DNA of 64,000 nucleotides from Prochlorococcus marinus XMU1408. GTDB lineage: Bacteria; Cyanobacteriota; Cyanobacteriia; PCC-6307; Cyanobiaceae. Made by a program: the position numbers and the translations under genes. Each line of letters opens with the position of its first letter. Position 1 is the stretch's first letter. The notes below the pieces were generated by a model, which made no database searches, was not told the DNA's origin, and worked only from the letters and a program-made list of their open reading frames with translations. Where the stretch lies: NCBI RefSeq assembly GCF_003208055.1, contig NZ_QJUE01000002.1, forward strand, positions 186,001 to 250,000, given 5' to 3'. Below, in pieces: positions 36,625-46,266 of the stretch.

Positions 36625-38859
36625 ATGAATCCTTTTGTCTTTGATATTTGGTTGCATGTGGGTAGAGAAGGGCGATGTTTCTCTTATCAAGATGGAAATA
36701 ATTTACACATAGAGTTAGGCGATGTCGTGACAGTTCGTCTAAAAGGGCGACTTATGCAGGGCTTGGTAGTCAAAAAAAGAAAAATAAATTCAAAAGAAAA
36801 CCTCAATAATATTTCATTTAATGATGTGGTTTCCTTGGTTCAAAAGGCAGCTATCAAAAAAGAATGGAGAGAGTGGCTTGGCGAAATGGCTCGTGAATTA
36901 TTCGTAAGTGATTTTCAGATGCTTAAGGCTGCTTTACCTCCAGGTTGGTTGGGGAGGTCGAAATTATCAAAAAGGTCTAAAAAACTTTGGTGGGTGAAAT
37001 TGTCTAGCAAAAGTTTTGAGGGTGATATATCTACCAGACAGATTGAGTTAAAGGAACATCTTCTTTTAAATGGAGGAGGGAAATGGCAAAAAGATTTGGA
37101 GGGTGAAGGATTCTCCTCAGTACTAATTAAAAACTTTATTTTGACTGGTTGCGGAGAAAGAGAAAAACGTCTTTTTCTGAATGATTCTTCTGATAATAAG
37201 CAATCTAATGATCAAAGGATCTTAAAAATTGAGGATTCTCAACCTTTAACATTAGAGCAAAAATTAGCTAAAGAAAAATATAAGTCTCTTCAAAATGGCT
37301 CAACTCTTCTACTTTGGGGCATTACCGGATCTGGAAAGACGGAGGTGTACTTACAAATTGCTGCACTTGAGTTATCTGCAAGTAGGCATTGTCTGATACT
37401 TACGCCTGAAATTGGATTAGTACCACAATTAGTTGATCGCTTTAGAAAGAGATTCGGAGAAAATGTTTTTGAATATCATAGTAATTGCTCGCCTCAAGAG
37501 AGAATAGATACTTGGAAGAAATCTTTGGAAACAAGAACACCTAGTATCTTTATTGGCACTCGATCAGCAATCTTTCTTCCATTATCTAACTTAGGATTGA
37601 TAGTGCTTGATGAAGAACATGACAGTTCTTATAAACAGGAATCCCCTATGCCTTGTTATCATGCAAGAGATTTAGCAATTGATAGAGCAAAAAAAATAGG
37701 AGCTAAAGTAATACTTGGAACAGCAACTCCATCTTTGAGTATTTGGAGGGATATAGAACCCAAAGGCAATATTATTGTCGCAAGATTAACTCGACGAATT
37801 TTAAATCGTAAATTACCAATGGTTAATGTTGTAGACATGCGTGAAGAATTAGCTATTGGTAATCGAAGCTTAATTAGTAGATATCTAAAAAAACAACTTT
37901 TGAATCTAAAAAATAATGGAAATCAGGCTATAATTTTAGTGCCTAGACGTGGGTATAGCAGCTTTCTAAGTTGCCGTAGTTGTGGTGAGGTTGTCCAATG
38001 TCCACATTGTGATGTTGCTTTAACTGTGCATCGCTCTAAAGAGGGAAATCAATGGCTACGTTGTCATTGGTGTGACTTTCGCTCTAAAATTAATGATAGA
38101 TGTGGAGAATGTGGCTCAAATGCTTTTAAACCATTTGGAACGGGAACTCAAAGAGTTATTGATCATTTGGAACGAGAGCTAGAGGGGATCAGCTTGTTAC
38201 GGTTTGATAGAGATACAACTAGAGGCCGTGATGGCCATAGATTATTGCTTGAAAAATTTGCCAAAGGTAATGCCGATATCTTGGTAGGAACTCAGATGCT
38301 CTCTAAGGGTATGGATCTACCAAAAGTTACCCTTGCCGTCGTTCTAGCAGCAGATGGTTTATTGCATCGTCCTGATTTAATGGCTACAGAGGAAACTCTT
38401 CAACTTTTCATGCAATTAGCTGGTCGTGCGGGACGAGGTGAGCAACCTGGGAAGGTAGTAGTGCAAACTTATTGTCCTGATCACCCAGTGATTCTTCATT
38501 TAATTGATGGGAGGTATGAAGAGTTTCTTAAGCAAGAGGAAAAGACTAGAAGAGAAGCAGCGTTAGTTCCATACAGTCGTGCATGTTTATTAAGGTTTTC
38601 AGGTGAATCTTCAGAACTGACCTCAAATGGAGCATTTCATATCTCATCTAAAATCAGTAATTTTTGCAGTCAAAAAGGTTGGAAATTGGTTGGTCCAGCA
38701 CCTTCATTAGTTGAGAGGGTTGCTGGTAAAAGCCGTTGGCAACTGCTTTTATACGGTCCTGAATCAAGTCAAATTCCACTTCCTTATGGATCTGAATTAT
38801 GGAAAGATTTGCCAAAAGGAGTAAGTCTTTCTATTGACCCTGATCCTCTTCAGCTTTGA
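36625..38859 (+). CDS. priA: Primosomal replication helicase PriA
   Basis: A 744-residue superfamily 2 helicase that restarts stalled replication forks. It has the N-terminal 3'-end-binding domain (about 1-110), Walker A GSGKT at 235-239, the DEEH box, GTATPS, and the PriA-specific zinc insertion with paired cysteines (CRSCGEVVQCPHCD, CHWCDF, CGECGS), and LAGRAGRGEQPGKV. All expected zinc-ligand pairs are present. It converges with the DUF3153-like gene after 15 bases. Confidence 0.97.
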   Translation: MNPFVFDIWLHVGREGRCFSYQDGNNLHIELGDVVTVRLKGRLMQGLVVKKRKINSKENLNNISFNDVVSLVQKAAIKKEWREWLGEMARELFVSDFQMLKAALPPGWLGRSKLSKRSKKLWWVKLSSKSFEGDISTRQIELKEHLLLNGGGKWQKDLEGEGFSSVLIKNFILTGCGEREKRLFLNDSSDNKQSNDQRILKIEDSQPLTLEQKLAKEKYKSLQNGSTLLLWGITGSGKTEVYLQIAALELSASRHCLILTPEIGLVPQLVDRFRKRFGENVFEYHSNCSPQERIDTWKKSLETRTPSIFIGTRSAIFLPLSNLGLIVLDEEHDSSYKQESPMPCYHARDLAIDRAKKIGAKVILGTATPSLSIWRDIEPKGNIIVARLTRRILNRKLPMVNVVDMREELAIGNRSLISRYLKKQLLNLKNNGNQAIILVPRRGYSSFLSCRSCGEVVQCPHCDVALTVHRSKEGNQWLRCHWCDFRSKINDRCGECGSNAFKPFGTGTQRVIDHLERELEGISLLRFDRDTTRGRDGHRLLLEKFAKGNADILVGTQMLSKGMDLPKVTLAVVLAADGLLHRPDLMATEETLQLFMQLAGRAGRGEQPGKVVVQTYCPDHPVILHLIDGRYEEFLKQEEKTRREAALVPYSRACLLRFSGESSELTSNGAFHISSKISNFCSQKGWKLVGPAPSLVERVAGKSRWQLLLYGPESSQIPLPYGSELWKDLPKGVSLSIDPDPLQL

Positions 38860-38874
38860 AATGTGGAAACTTCG

Positions 38875-39966
38875 CTAAGGTGGCAGTTCAGGAAAACCGA
38901 ATCCCATATTGAGACGAAATGTTTGAAGGAATAAGCTTATTAAAATCAGAGAAATTATTAAGATAAGCCCAACTGCAATTTGGTTCCATTTCCAATAGGA
39001 AACCTCTAATTGATTAATCTGTCCGATTTTAAGAGGTAATGATGTTAGCCCTTTTTTAAAGATAGGTTCTAGAGGTTGAGTTTTGAAGTTATTTTTATTT
39101 TGAATGCCATGTATTATTAAATTTAATTTTAATCCAGGAACTTTTGGAAGTTCTCTTAAGTCAAAATAAATTTTCAAATTTTGATTGGCGCCAATTATCC
39201 AATTTCGATTAGTTGTAGTTAGTTCAGGTTTATTAATATTGAATCCGCTGGTATTTGAAACTACTGAGGTTATTTGTTGAAGTAATTCATTTGCCTCTTC
39301 AAATCGAATAGTAGGTGATTCAAAATGTTGTTTATTTCCTTCGGCTTGGATTTTAAAAACACTATTTTCTTTAGCAAGATTATCTGCAAATTCTATTTGC
39401 CATGGAATTGATTTGCTAGAAATGCTATCAATATCAAGTGAAATTTTTAGTCGATTTGAACTAGTAATACTCAAGTTTGTTGATATATCAACACAACCAC
39501 TCAAGAGAAAGGCTAACAACGAAATGATTAATAAAGTTATTATTGAAAATCCAAAGTCTAGGTTTTTGGTTGGACCAGTTGGAGGATGATTAACTTTTTT
39601 CTTTTTTCTTTTTGGTTTTCTAGATGATGACTTTAAAGATGACTCCATCTCTATTTTTGGTATTTCTACAGACCAGTTTGAAGGCCTTGGTAATGACGGT
39701 GCATCAAGTATTGAAAGGAGTTGTTTAGACTGTTGACGAACATTCGCATCTTTGCTATTGATTAAAGTCTGACAAATATTAATTGCATTTTGTTCATCAC
39801 CTAGACCCATATAAGCAGTGACTTTTAGGAGTCTTAATTGTGATCCGATTGGTGTAGCTGTTGAGAAGGATAAAAGTAAGGGATCTATTATTTTTATGCA
39901 AAGATTATAATCACCTTTATCAAGGGCAGCTTCAGCAGCTTTTATAGCCGAAGCTGAGTTTGACAT
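38875..39966 (-). CDS. DUF3153-type membrane protein with N-terminal TPR-like region
   Basis: A 363-residue protein. Residues 1-90 form TPR-like helix pairs (AEAALDKGDYNLCIKII, VTAYMGLGDEQNAINIC). A basic linker (about 115-126, KPKRKKKKV) precedes a membrane helix (about 138-156) and a lipobox-like LLSGC, then a beta-rich DUF3153 domain and a final membrane helix (about 330-350). The order suggests a membrane-tethered protein with its DUF3153 domain outside the cytoplasm. It starts one base from the argB stop. Function unknown. Confidence 0.78.
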   Translation of the reverse strand: MSNSASAIKAAEAALDKGDYNLCIKIIDPLLLSFSTATPIGSQLRLLKVTAYMGLGDEQNAINICQTLINSKDANVRQQSKQLLSILDAPSLPRPSNWSVEIPKIEMESSLKSSSRKPKRKKKKVNHPPTGPTKNLDFGFSIITLLIISLLAFLLSGCVDISTNLSITSSNRLKISLDIDSISSKSIPWQIEFADNLAKENSVFKIQAEGNKQHFESPTIRFEEANELLQQITSVVSNTSGFNINKPELTTTNRNWIIGANQNLKIYFDLRELPKVPGLKLNLIIHGIQNKNNFKTQPLEPIFKKGLTSLPLKIGQINQLEVSYWKWNQIAVGLILIISLILISLFLQTFRLNMGFGFPELPP

Positions 39967-40881
39967 TTAACCTCTGCCCATAACCATTGTTCCAATACCG
40001 GCATCAGTGAATACTTCTAATAAAAGGGCATGAGGAGTTCTTCCGTCAATAATGTGTGCAGCATTGACACCTTGAGCGAGTGAGCGAATACAACATTCAA
40101 CTTTTGGTTTCATGCCTTCTTTAACGATGCCTTGATCAATTAATTCTCTAGCTTCTGATAGACGTATCTTTTCTATTAAAGAAGACGGATCATTTGCATT
40201 CCTTAAAATACCAGGAGTATCTGTCAAAAGGATTAATTTTTCAGCACATAGTGCTGCTGCAAGTTCTCCAGCAACAGTATCAGCATTGATATTATGTGAT
40301 CTGCTATCAGAGGAGTTGGCGACACTTGAAATGACAGGGACATATCCTTCTTCGAGGAGTGGACTTAATACTTTTATATTTACTTTTGCAACTTCTCCCA
40401 CAAGCCCATGGGTTCCACCCCCAAAAGGTCTTGCTTCAATTAATCCCCCATCTATACCGCATAGTCCAACGGCTAAACTTCCGTGATTATTAATTCCACT
40501 TACTATCTGTTTATTGACTCTCCCTACAAGAACCATTTCAACTATGTCCATGGTTTTAGTGTCGGTAATACGCAGACCATCAAGAAAAACTGGCTTTATT
40601 CCTAATTTTTCTAACCATTGGTTGATTTCTGGTCCTCCACCATGAACGACTACTATTTGAACTCCAACAGATGCTAAGAGAGCGATGTCTCTTAAAACAG
40701 CATTCTGAAGTGATTTGTCTACCATAGCTGCGCCACCATATTTGATTACGATCCTTTTGTTTGCAAAACGCTGAATGTAAGGAAGTGCCTCGCTTAAGAC
40801 AGAAACTCTCATTGAGTCTTTGTCACTAAAAGGCTTATTAAAATTTTTAGCTGAGCTAGTTTTTTGCTCTTTTCTATTCAT
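39967..40881 (-). CDS. argB: Acetylglutamate kinase
   Basis: A 304-residue amino-acid kinase that phosphorylates N-acetylglutamate in arginine synthesis. VIKYGGAAM (about 42-50), [18 protein letters not shown] (about 78-95) and LTDTPGIL are intact. The N-terminal extension (about 25 residues) is of the arginine-sensitive type, and in cyanobacteria this kinase is controlled by PII (family knowledge). It overlaps the upstream DUF2854 gene by 8 bases. Confidence 0.96.
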   Translation of the reverse strand: MNRKEQKTSSAKNFNKPFSDKDSMRVSVLSEALPYIQRFANKRIVIKYGGAAMVDKSLQNAVLRDIALLASVGVQIVVVHGGGPEINQWLEKLGIKPVFLDGLRITDTKTMDIVEMVLVGRVNKQIVSGINNHGSLAVGLCGIDGGLIEARPFGGGTHGLVGEVAKVNIKVLSPLLEEGYVPVISSVANSSDSRSHNINADTVAGELAAALCAEKLILLTDTPGILRNANDPSSLIEKIRLSEARELIDQGIVKEGMKPKVECCIRSLAQGVNAAHIIDGRTPHALLLEVFTDAGIGTMVMGRG

Positions 40882-41437
40882 TTTCTTTTTGATTTTCTTC
40901 TTGTTTTGGTGGAAGTAGGGTTAGATCAATTTCACCAGGTGTGGGGCAAAATAATTCAGCACATAAACCTTTAGCAAAAAATCTTCCTAACCGCTCTTTT
41001 TTATCATTCCATCTTTCTAAAGGTACGCCAGCCATTTCAAACCTCATTCGTAAGCCATAATTACCATCTTTAACTAATTCTTCTATTTCAATTAGTTGGG
41101 GTGGATTATCGATATCCCAAAGCTTTAATACTCTAAGTGATGCTTCAAGCTGGCAAGATTGCCCATAACGCCATCTGGTCACATCTTTAATTAATTTGCC
41201 CAGTTCTTCAGGGCCCTTTTCTCTTTCTTTGGCAAATTTATTTGCAGAAACCACTCTTAGGGCAGGAGGCACTTCAGTGGTTTTTAGTGATATGCCAATT
41301 AGAAAAATTGGTACTCCGTAGAAGAAAGTCGGAACACTTAGGTTTGTTGCATCAGTGAAATAGGCTGTTAAGCCTATTAAAGAGAGGGAAGCTCCTCCTA
41401 TGGTGATGAGATTCCCCGGTGAAAGAAGTTTATTCAT
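40874..41437 (-). CDS. DUF2854 membrane protein
   Basis: A 187-residue protein with two N-terminal membrane helices (about residues 8-27 and 33-49) joined by a short loop, then a soluble domain beginning [11 protein letters not shown]. The pattern fits DUF2854, a cyanobacterial and plastid family without known function. The soluble part includes RRYGQSCQL-like [15 protein letters not shown] and ends acidic. It overlaps argB by 8 bases, implying coupling. Confidence 0.8.
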   Translation of the reverse strand: MNKLLSPGNLITIGGASLSLIGLTAYFTDATNLSVPTFFYGVPIFLIGISLKTTEVPPALRVVSANKFAKEREKGPEELGKLIKDVTRWRYGQSCQLEASLRVLKLWDIDNPPQLIEIEELVKDGNYGLRMRFEMAGVPLERWNDKKERLGRFFAKGLCAELFCPTPGEIDLTLLPPKQEENQKENE

Positions 41438-41490
41438 GAATGTAATTTTGGCTAAAATCTAGGGCAGATGTGTTTTAAGGAGACAGTCTT

Positions 41491-41682
41491 ATGGCCTCAC
41501 ACACTCACAAATTTAATGAGTTAACTGAACTTGTTGAAAAATTAAATAAGGATAGGTCTTTGATCCTTGAACAATTAGATAAAGGCAGCTGGCCTGAATT
41601 TAGACCTGATCTGGCTGCGTTGGAGAGAGAGTTAGGTCATCTCTTGACTAGGGCTAATGAATACATTGAAGAAAATTCCTAA
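41491..41682 (+). CDS. Small conserved helical protein, unknown function
   Basis: A 63-residue, fully helical, charged protein. It reads HKFNELTELVEKLNKDRS, then GSWPEFRPDLAALERELGHLL, with heptad-like spacing that suggests a short coiled coil. No domain is recognised. A purine-rich AAGGAGA eleven bases before the ATG is a good ribosome-binding site, rare in this window. It converges with ssb at a 6-base gap. Confidence 0.7.
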   Translation: MASHTHKFNELTELVEKLNKDRSLILEQLDKGSWPEFRPDLAALERELGHLLTRANEYIEENS

Positions 41683-41688
41683 TCCAAT

Positions 41689-42126
41689 CTAGAATGGAAT
41701 ATCATCTGTATCAGGTATTAATGGTGAGCTATCCCATTTGACACTTTCGTTATTTGAAGAAGTTGCAGAATTGTTTTTTTGATTTGACTGGGTTTTGGAA
41801 GGAATTGATGAAAGAGCTATGTTTGTTGAAAGTGGGTGGATTCTAGAAAGAGTAAATTCAGCTTGTTTTTCTTTTGTACCATCTTGTCTAGTAACTGAAT
41901 TCATTCTTAAGCGTCCTTCTATTACTAATTTAGAATTGACTTGAACTTTGTTTTGCAGTTCTTCTGCTAATTTCCCCCATCCAATAACTTTTATTGAGCT
42001 TGGAGGATCATCAGCACGAAGACTGTCGAACTCAGCTTCGATTTCGGCTAATGGAGTTTTGTTGTCTTGGGTAAAGCGAACTGTTGGGGCCTTTTTAACC
42101 AAAACCTCAAGCATACAATGATTCAT
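41689..42126 (-). CDS. ssb: Single-stranded DNA-binding protein
   Basis: A 145-residue SSB. The OB-fold covers about residues 1-100 (NHCMLEVLVKKAPTVRFTQDN at its start, KLVIEGRLRMNSVTRQDG in the core). A Ser/Asn-rich linker leads to the acidic tip DTDDIPF, the docking peptide for DNA-repair partners. It is divergent from cobK with a gap of 31 bases to the chosen cobK start. Confidence 0.94.
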   Translation of the reverse strand: MNHCMLEVLVKKAPTVRFTQDNKTPLAEIEAEFDSLRADDPPSSIKVIGWGKLAEELQNKVQVNSKLVIEGRLRMNSVTRQDGTKEKQAEFTLSRIHPLSTNIALSSIPSKTQSNQKNNSATSSNNESVKWDSSPLIPDTDDIPF

Positions 42127-42157
42127 TCTTTCTCTTTAGTTATTGAGGTTTATTTTG

Positions 42158-42967
42158 ATGGATATAAGGAAAAAATGCCAGCCACATCTTTGGTTGTTAA
42201 CAGGAACAGGTGAAGGTCATGCCTTTGCTAAGTCTTTATTAAAAGAAGGTTGGAAAATCACTGTGAGTGTTGTGTCGGAGAGAGCTTCAATCCCATATGA
42301 AAAATTAAATTTAGAGAAAATATTAATCGGAGCTTTGATAAGTGAGGAAGATATTCGAAGTGTAATTTTTAATGCAAGAAATAATCATGGTGGATTTCAT
42401 TGTGTCATAGATCTTACTCATCCATTCGCTTTAAAAATAACATCGGCCATCTCAAATGTTTGTAAGCAACTAGATCAACCATTTATAAGATATGAAAGAC
42501 CAAAAAATAAGATTTCAAATGCATTCCTAATAAAAAAATTTAGTGATTTGGGTAATTATAATTTAAAAAATAAATCTATTTTGCTGGCCTTAGGTGTTAG
42601 AAGCCTTCGGGAAGCATTGCTTCTTTTAAGAGATTCAGGAGCTAATGTATATGCAAGAGTTTTAGCTAATCCAGAGAGTATAAAAAAAGCTTTGTCTTCA
42701 TCAATTATCCACACAAATTTTGCAGTTCTCAATCCATCAGGTTCAAGTAATGGAAAAATTGAACAAGCACTTATAAGACGGTGGGCTATAGATGGAGTTA
42801 TTTGCAGGCAATCAGGAGGAGCTAATGAAATGTTATGGCATCGAATTTGTTCAAGTATTGGTATTGACCTTTGGTTATTGGAGAGACCATGTAAATATGA
42901 AAATATTAATTCAATAGATAGCTATGACAAATTAAGTGAAAAATTAAAATCTATTAATATGTTATGA
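42158..42967 (+). CDS. cobK: Precorrin-6A reductase (CobK/CbiJ)
   Basis: A 269-residue NAD(P)H-dependent enzyme of corrin-ring synthesis. The N-terminal WLLTGTGEGHAFAKSL (nucleotide-binding), CVIDLTHPFA (about 87-96), RYERP and NGKIEQALIRRW are family landmarks, and RQSGGANE (about 223-230) is near the C-terminus. I chose the ATG at 42158; a TTG 15 bases upstream would add five residues. cutA follows after 16 bases. It complements cobM and cobO in the same window. Confidence 0.9.
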   Translation: MDIRKKCQPHLWLLTGTGEGHAFAKSLLKEGWKITVSVVSERASIPYEKLNLEKILIGALISEEDIRSVIFNARNNHGGFHCVIDLTHPFALKITSAISNVCKQLDQPFIRYERPKNKISNAFLIKKFSDLGNYNLKNKSILLALGVRSLREALLLLRDSGANVYARVLANPESIKKALSSSIIHTNFAVLNPSGSSNGKIEQALIRRWAIDGVICRQSGGANEMLWHRICSSIGIDLWLLERPCKYENINSIDSYDKLSEKLKSINML

Positions 42968-42983
42968 AATAGATTAGAAATTC

Positions 42984-43307
42984 ATGGTTTATTCTGATTT
43001 TAGTCAAGGAATTTACTTGATAATAACCACTGAAGCAGATAAAAAAAAAGCATATAAGATGGCGAATGTACTTTTGGAAAAGAAATTAATACCTTGTGTA
43101 ACATTTAAGCAAGTAGAATCACATTTTTGGTGGGCAGGAAAAATAAATCAATCAAAAGAAGTACAATTAATAATTAAGTGTAAGGAGGAAAACCTAAATA
43201 AAGTTTGCAATAAGATATCTCAATGCCATAGCTACGAAGTACCAGAAATAATTTATTTCCCTGTTTCAGCTAATAAAGATTTTCAACAGTGGGTAAATTC
43301 TTTTTGA
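42984..43307 (+). CDS. cutA: CutA divalent-cation tolerance protein
   Basis: A 107-residue protein of the trimeric CutA fold. IPCVTFKQVESHFWWAGKINQSKEVQLIIKC (landmarks about residues 36-66, abbreviated) and HSYEVPEIIYFPV are conserved. CutA is linked to divalent metal tolerance in E. coli; its role elsewhere is unclear. The start shown is ATG at 42984. It follows cobK and converges with the PfkB kinase gene. Confidence 0.92.
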   Translation: MVYSDFSQGIYLIITTEADKKKAYKMANVLLEKKLIPCVTFKQVESHFWWAGKINQSKEVQLIIKCKEENLNKVCNKISQCHSYEVPEIIYFPVSANKDFQQWVNSF

Positions 43308-43325
43308 TAATGAACTGCTTAGACA

Positions 43326-44330
43326 TTACAAATGTTTGTTGATCAAATTTAAAAGATCAGTATTTGATCGAGAACCTAACTGTGTAACTATCTGTCCTGC
43401 GCAAATAGATCCAATTTTTGCAGATATTGCTGGATCTAGATTATTTGCTAGTCCTTTTAAAAAACCTCCAGCATAAATATCGCCTGCACCTGTAGTATCA
43501 ATAGCATTGCCATGAATATAAGGATCTATAATTATTTCTTTTCCATTTACAATTAGAATTGAACCGTTTTTGCCTAATGTTATTGCAGTGATTTCACATT
43601 TTGGTTTCAATTTCTCAATTGCTAATTTTAGATTAGAAGTTTTATATAGTGATGTTATTTCTTCTTCATTTGCAAACAGTATATCAATGTAATCTTCAAC
43701 TAGCTTTATAAAACTTTCTCGATGTCTATTCACACAAAATGAATCAGAAAGAGATAAAGCAACTTTTCTGCCTGCATTTTTAGCTATCTCTGCAGCTTTT
43801 ATAAATGCATTTTTAGCGGCGGGGTTGTCCCACAGGTATCCCTCCAAATAAAGTATTTTAGCTTCTCTGACAATAGAAAGGTCTAGATCATTAGGTTCTA
43901 GTAAAACTGAAGCGCCTAAGTAAGTGCACATAGTTCTCTGAGCGTCTGGAGTAATAAAAATCAGACACCGTGCCGTTGATGGGCCTGCTGAAGAAGGTGG
44001 AGTCTTGTAAATGGTTCCAGTTCTTGAAATTTCTTCTGTAAAGATTTCTCCAAGTTTGTCATTTCTTACTCTTCCAATGAAAGCTGCCTTGCCTCCAAGT
44101 TGGGATACACATGCTAAAGAATTAGCAACAGAACCCCCTGATTTTTGGATACCATTGTTGACTATTTCATAAAGTTCTTTTGCTTTATTTTCATCAATCA
44201 AGGTCATTGAACCTTTTTTGAAAGATAGTTTTTCAAGAAGAGAATCATCTATTTTCGTCAATACATCAACAATTGCATTTCCAATACCTACAACGTCAAG
44301 AGAGGATTCGTTTATTCTTTCTTTCATCAA
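43326..44330 (-). CDS. PfkB-family carbohydrate/nucleoside kinase (adenosine kinase-like)
   Basis: A 334-residue ribokinase-fold protein. DVVGIGNAIVDVL opens the fold (about residues 12-24), SGGSVANSLAC (about 64-74) is the substrate-binding stretch, and the anion hole/catalytic base TTGAGDIYAGGFL is near residue 280. It resembles bacterial adenosine-kinase-like members, which would salvage adenosine to AMP. The adjacent purA also makes AMP precursors, which is compatible. Other sugars cannot be excluded. Confidence 0.85.
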   Translation of the reverse strand: MMKERINESSLDVVGIGNAIVDVLTKIDDSLLEKLSFKKGSMTLIDENKAKELYEIVNNGIQKSGGSVANSLACVSQLGGKAAFIGRVRNDKLGEIFTEEISRTGTIYKTPPSSAGPSTARCLIFITPDAQRTMCTYLGASVLLEPNDLDLSIVREAKILYLEGYLWDNPAAKNAFIKAAEIAKNAGRKVALSLSDSFCVNRHRESFIKLVEDYIDILFANEEEITSLYKTSNLKLAIEKLKPKCEITAITLGKNGSILIVNGKEIIIDPYIHGNAIDTTGAGDIYAGGFLKGLANNLDPAISAKIGSICAGQIVTQLGSRSNTDLLNLINKHL

Positions 44331-44367
44331 ATTAATTTTTTAAAAATAAAAGTTGAATTCGCTCTTT

Positions 44368-45750
<1,383 letters not shown>

Positions 45751-45776
45751 TCAAAGAAATGAATTAAAGATTATCT

Positions 45777-46211
45777 TTAATTATTTCTAAGTGCTAATTT
45801 CTCTGCTTTGGATAATTCTTTGTTTAATCTATCTTTGAGATTTTCGGGAACTGGTCTGTTTGCGAAAGTTTTGTAATGACCTGATAAAGCGTTTAGTGCA
45901 GTTTGCATTGTTGTAAAGGTATCAGAGGTATTTACTTGAGATCGATTTCTATATCTAGAAATGTAATCGCTTATTAGAAAAACAGCTTCTTTTTCTGCTT
46001 CTGAAAGACCTTTATCTTCTTTAGGTAAAGTTATGGTTTCTTTTAAAACTGAGGAGACTGAAATAGTGTCTTTTGCAAAGTCTCCAGTCATTAGTGTTTT
46101 AGCTGCATTCACTTCTGAAGCGAATTGAAAGAGTATTAGGCATAAGCCAAGGCAAATAGCCAAAGCTGCCCTCACCATCCTGGTGGAGAGGTGATGAAAG
46201 GCAGAAATCAT
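45777..46211 (-). CDS. psb27: Photosystem II assembly protein Psb27
   Basis: A 144-residue precursor of the lumenal four-helix protein that binds CP43 during photosystem II assembly and repair. The core LMTGDFAKDTISVSSVLKE, SDYISRYRNRSQV and FTTMQTALNALSGHYKTF is well conserved. The signal peptide ends SEVNA|AK, a signal-peptidase I site; the lipobox cysteine of many cyanobacterial Psb27 proteins is absent. Start at 46211 or at the internal ATG (residue 12). Confidence 0.93.
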   Translation of the reverse strand: MISAFHHLSTRMVRAALAICLGLCLILFQFASEVNAAKTLMTGDFAKDTISVSSVLKETITLPKEDKGLSEAEKEAVFLISDYISRYRNRSQVNTSDTFTTMQTALNALSGHYKTFANRPVPENLKDRLNKELSKAEKLALRNN

Positions 46212-46232
46212 TTTTATTTTGCAGTTACATGA

Positions 46233-46244
46233 GACTCTAGAGTC
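46233..46244. repeat. 12-base perfect palindrome upstream of psb27
   Basis: GACTCTAGAGTC lies 22 bases upstream of the psb27 start (46211) and 23 bases beyond the proS stop. It could be an operator half-site pair or a weak hairpin; there is no T tract after it. Confidence 0.3.
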
Positions 46245-46266
46245 CTTTGGGCGAAATTTATAGTTT

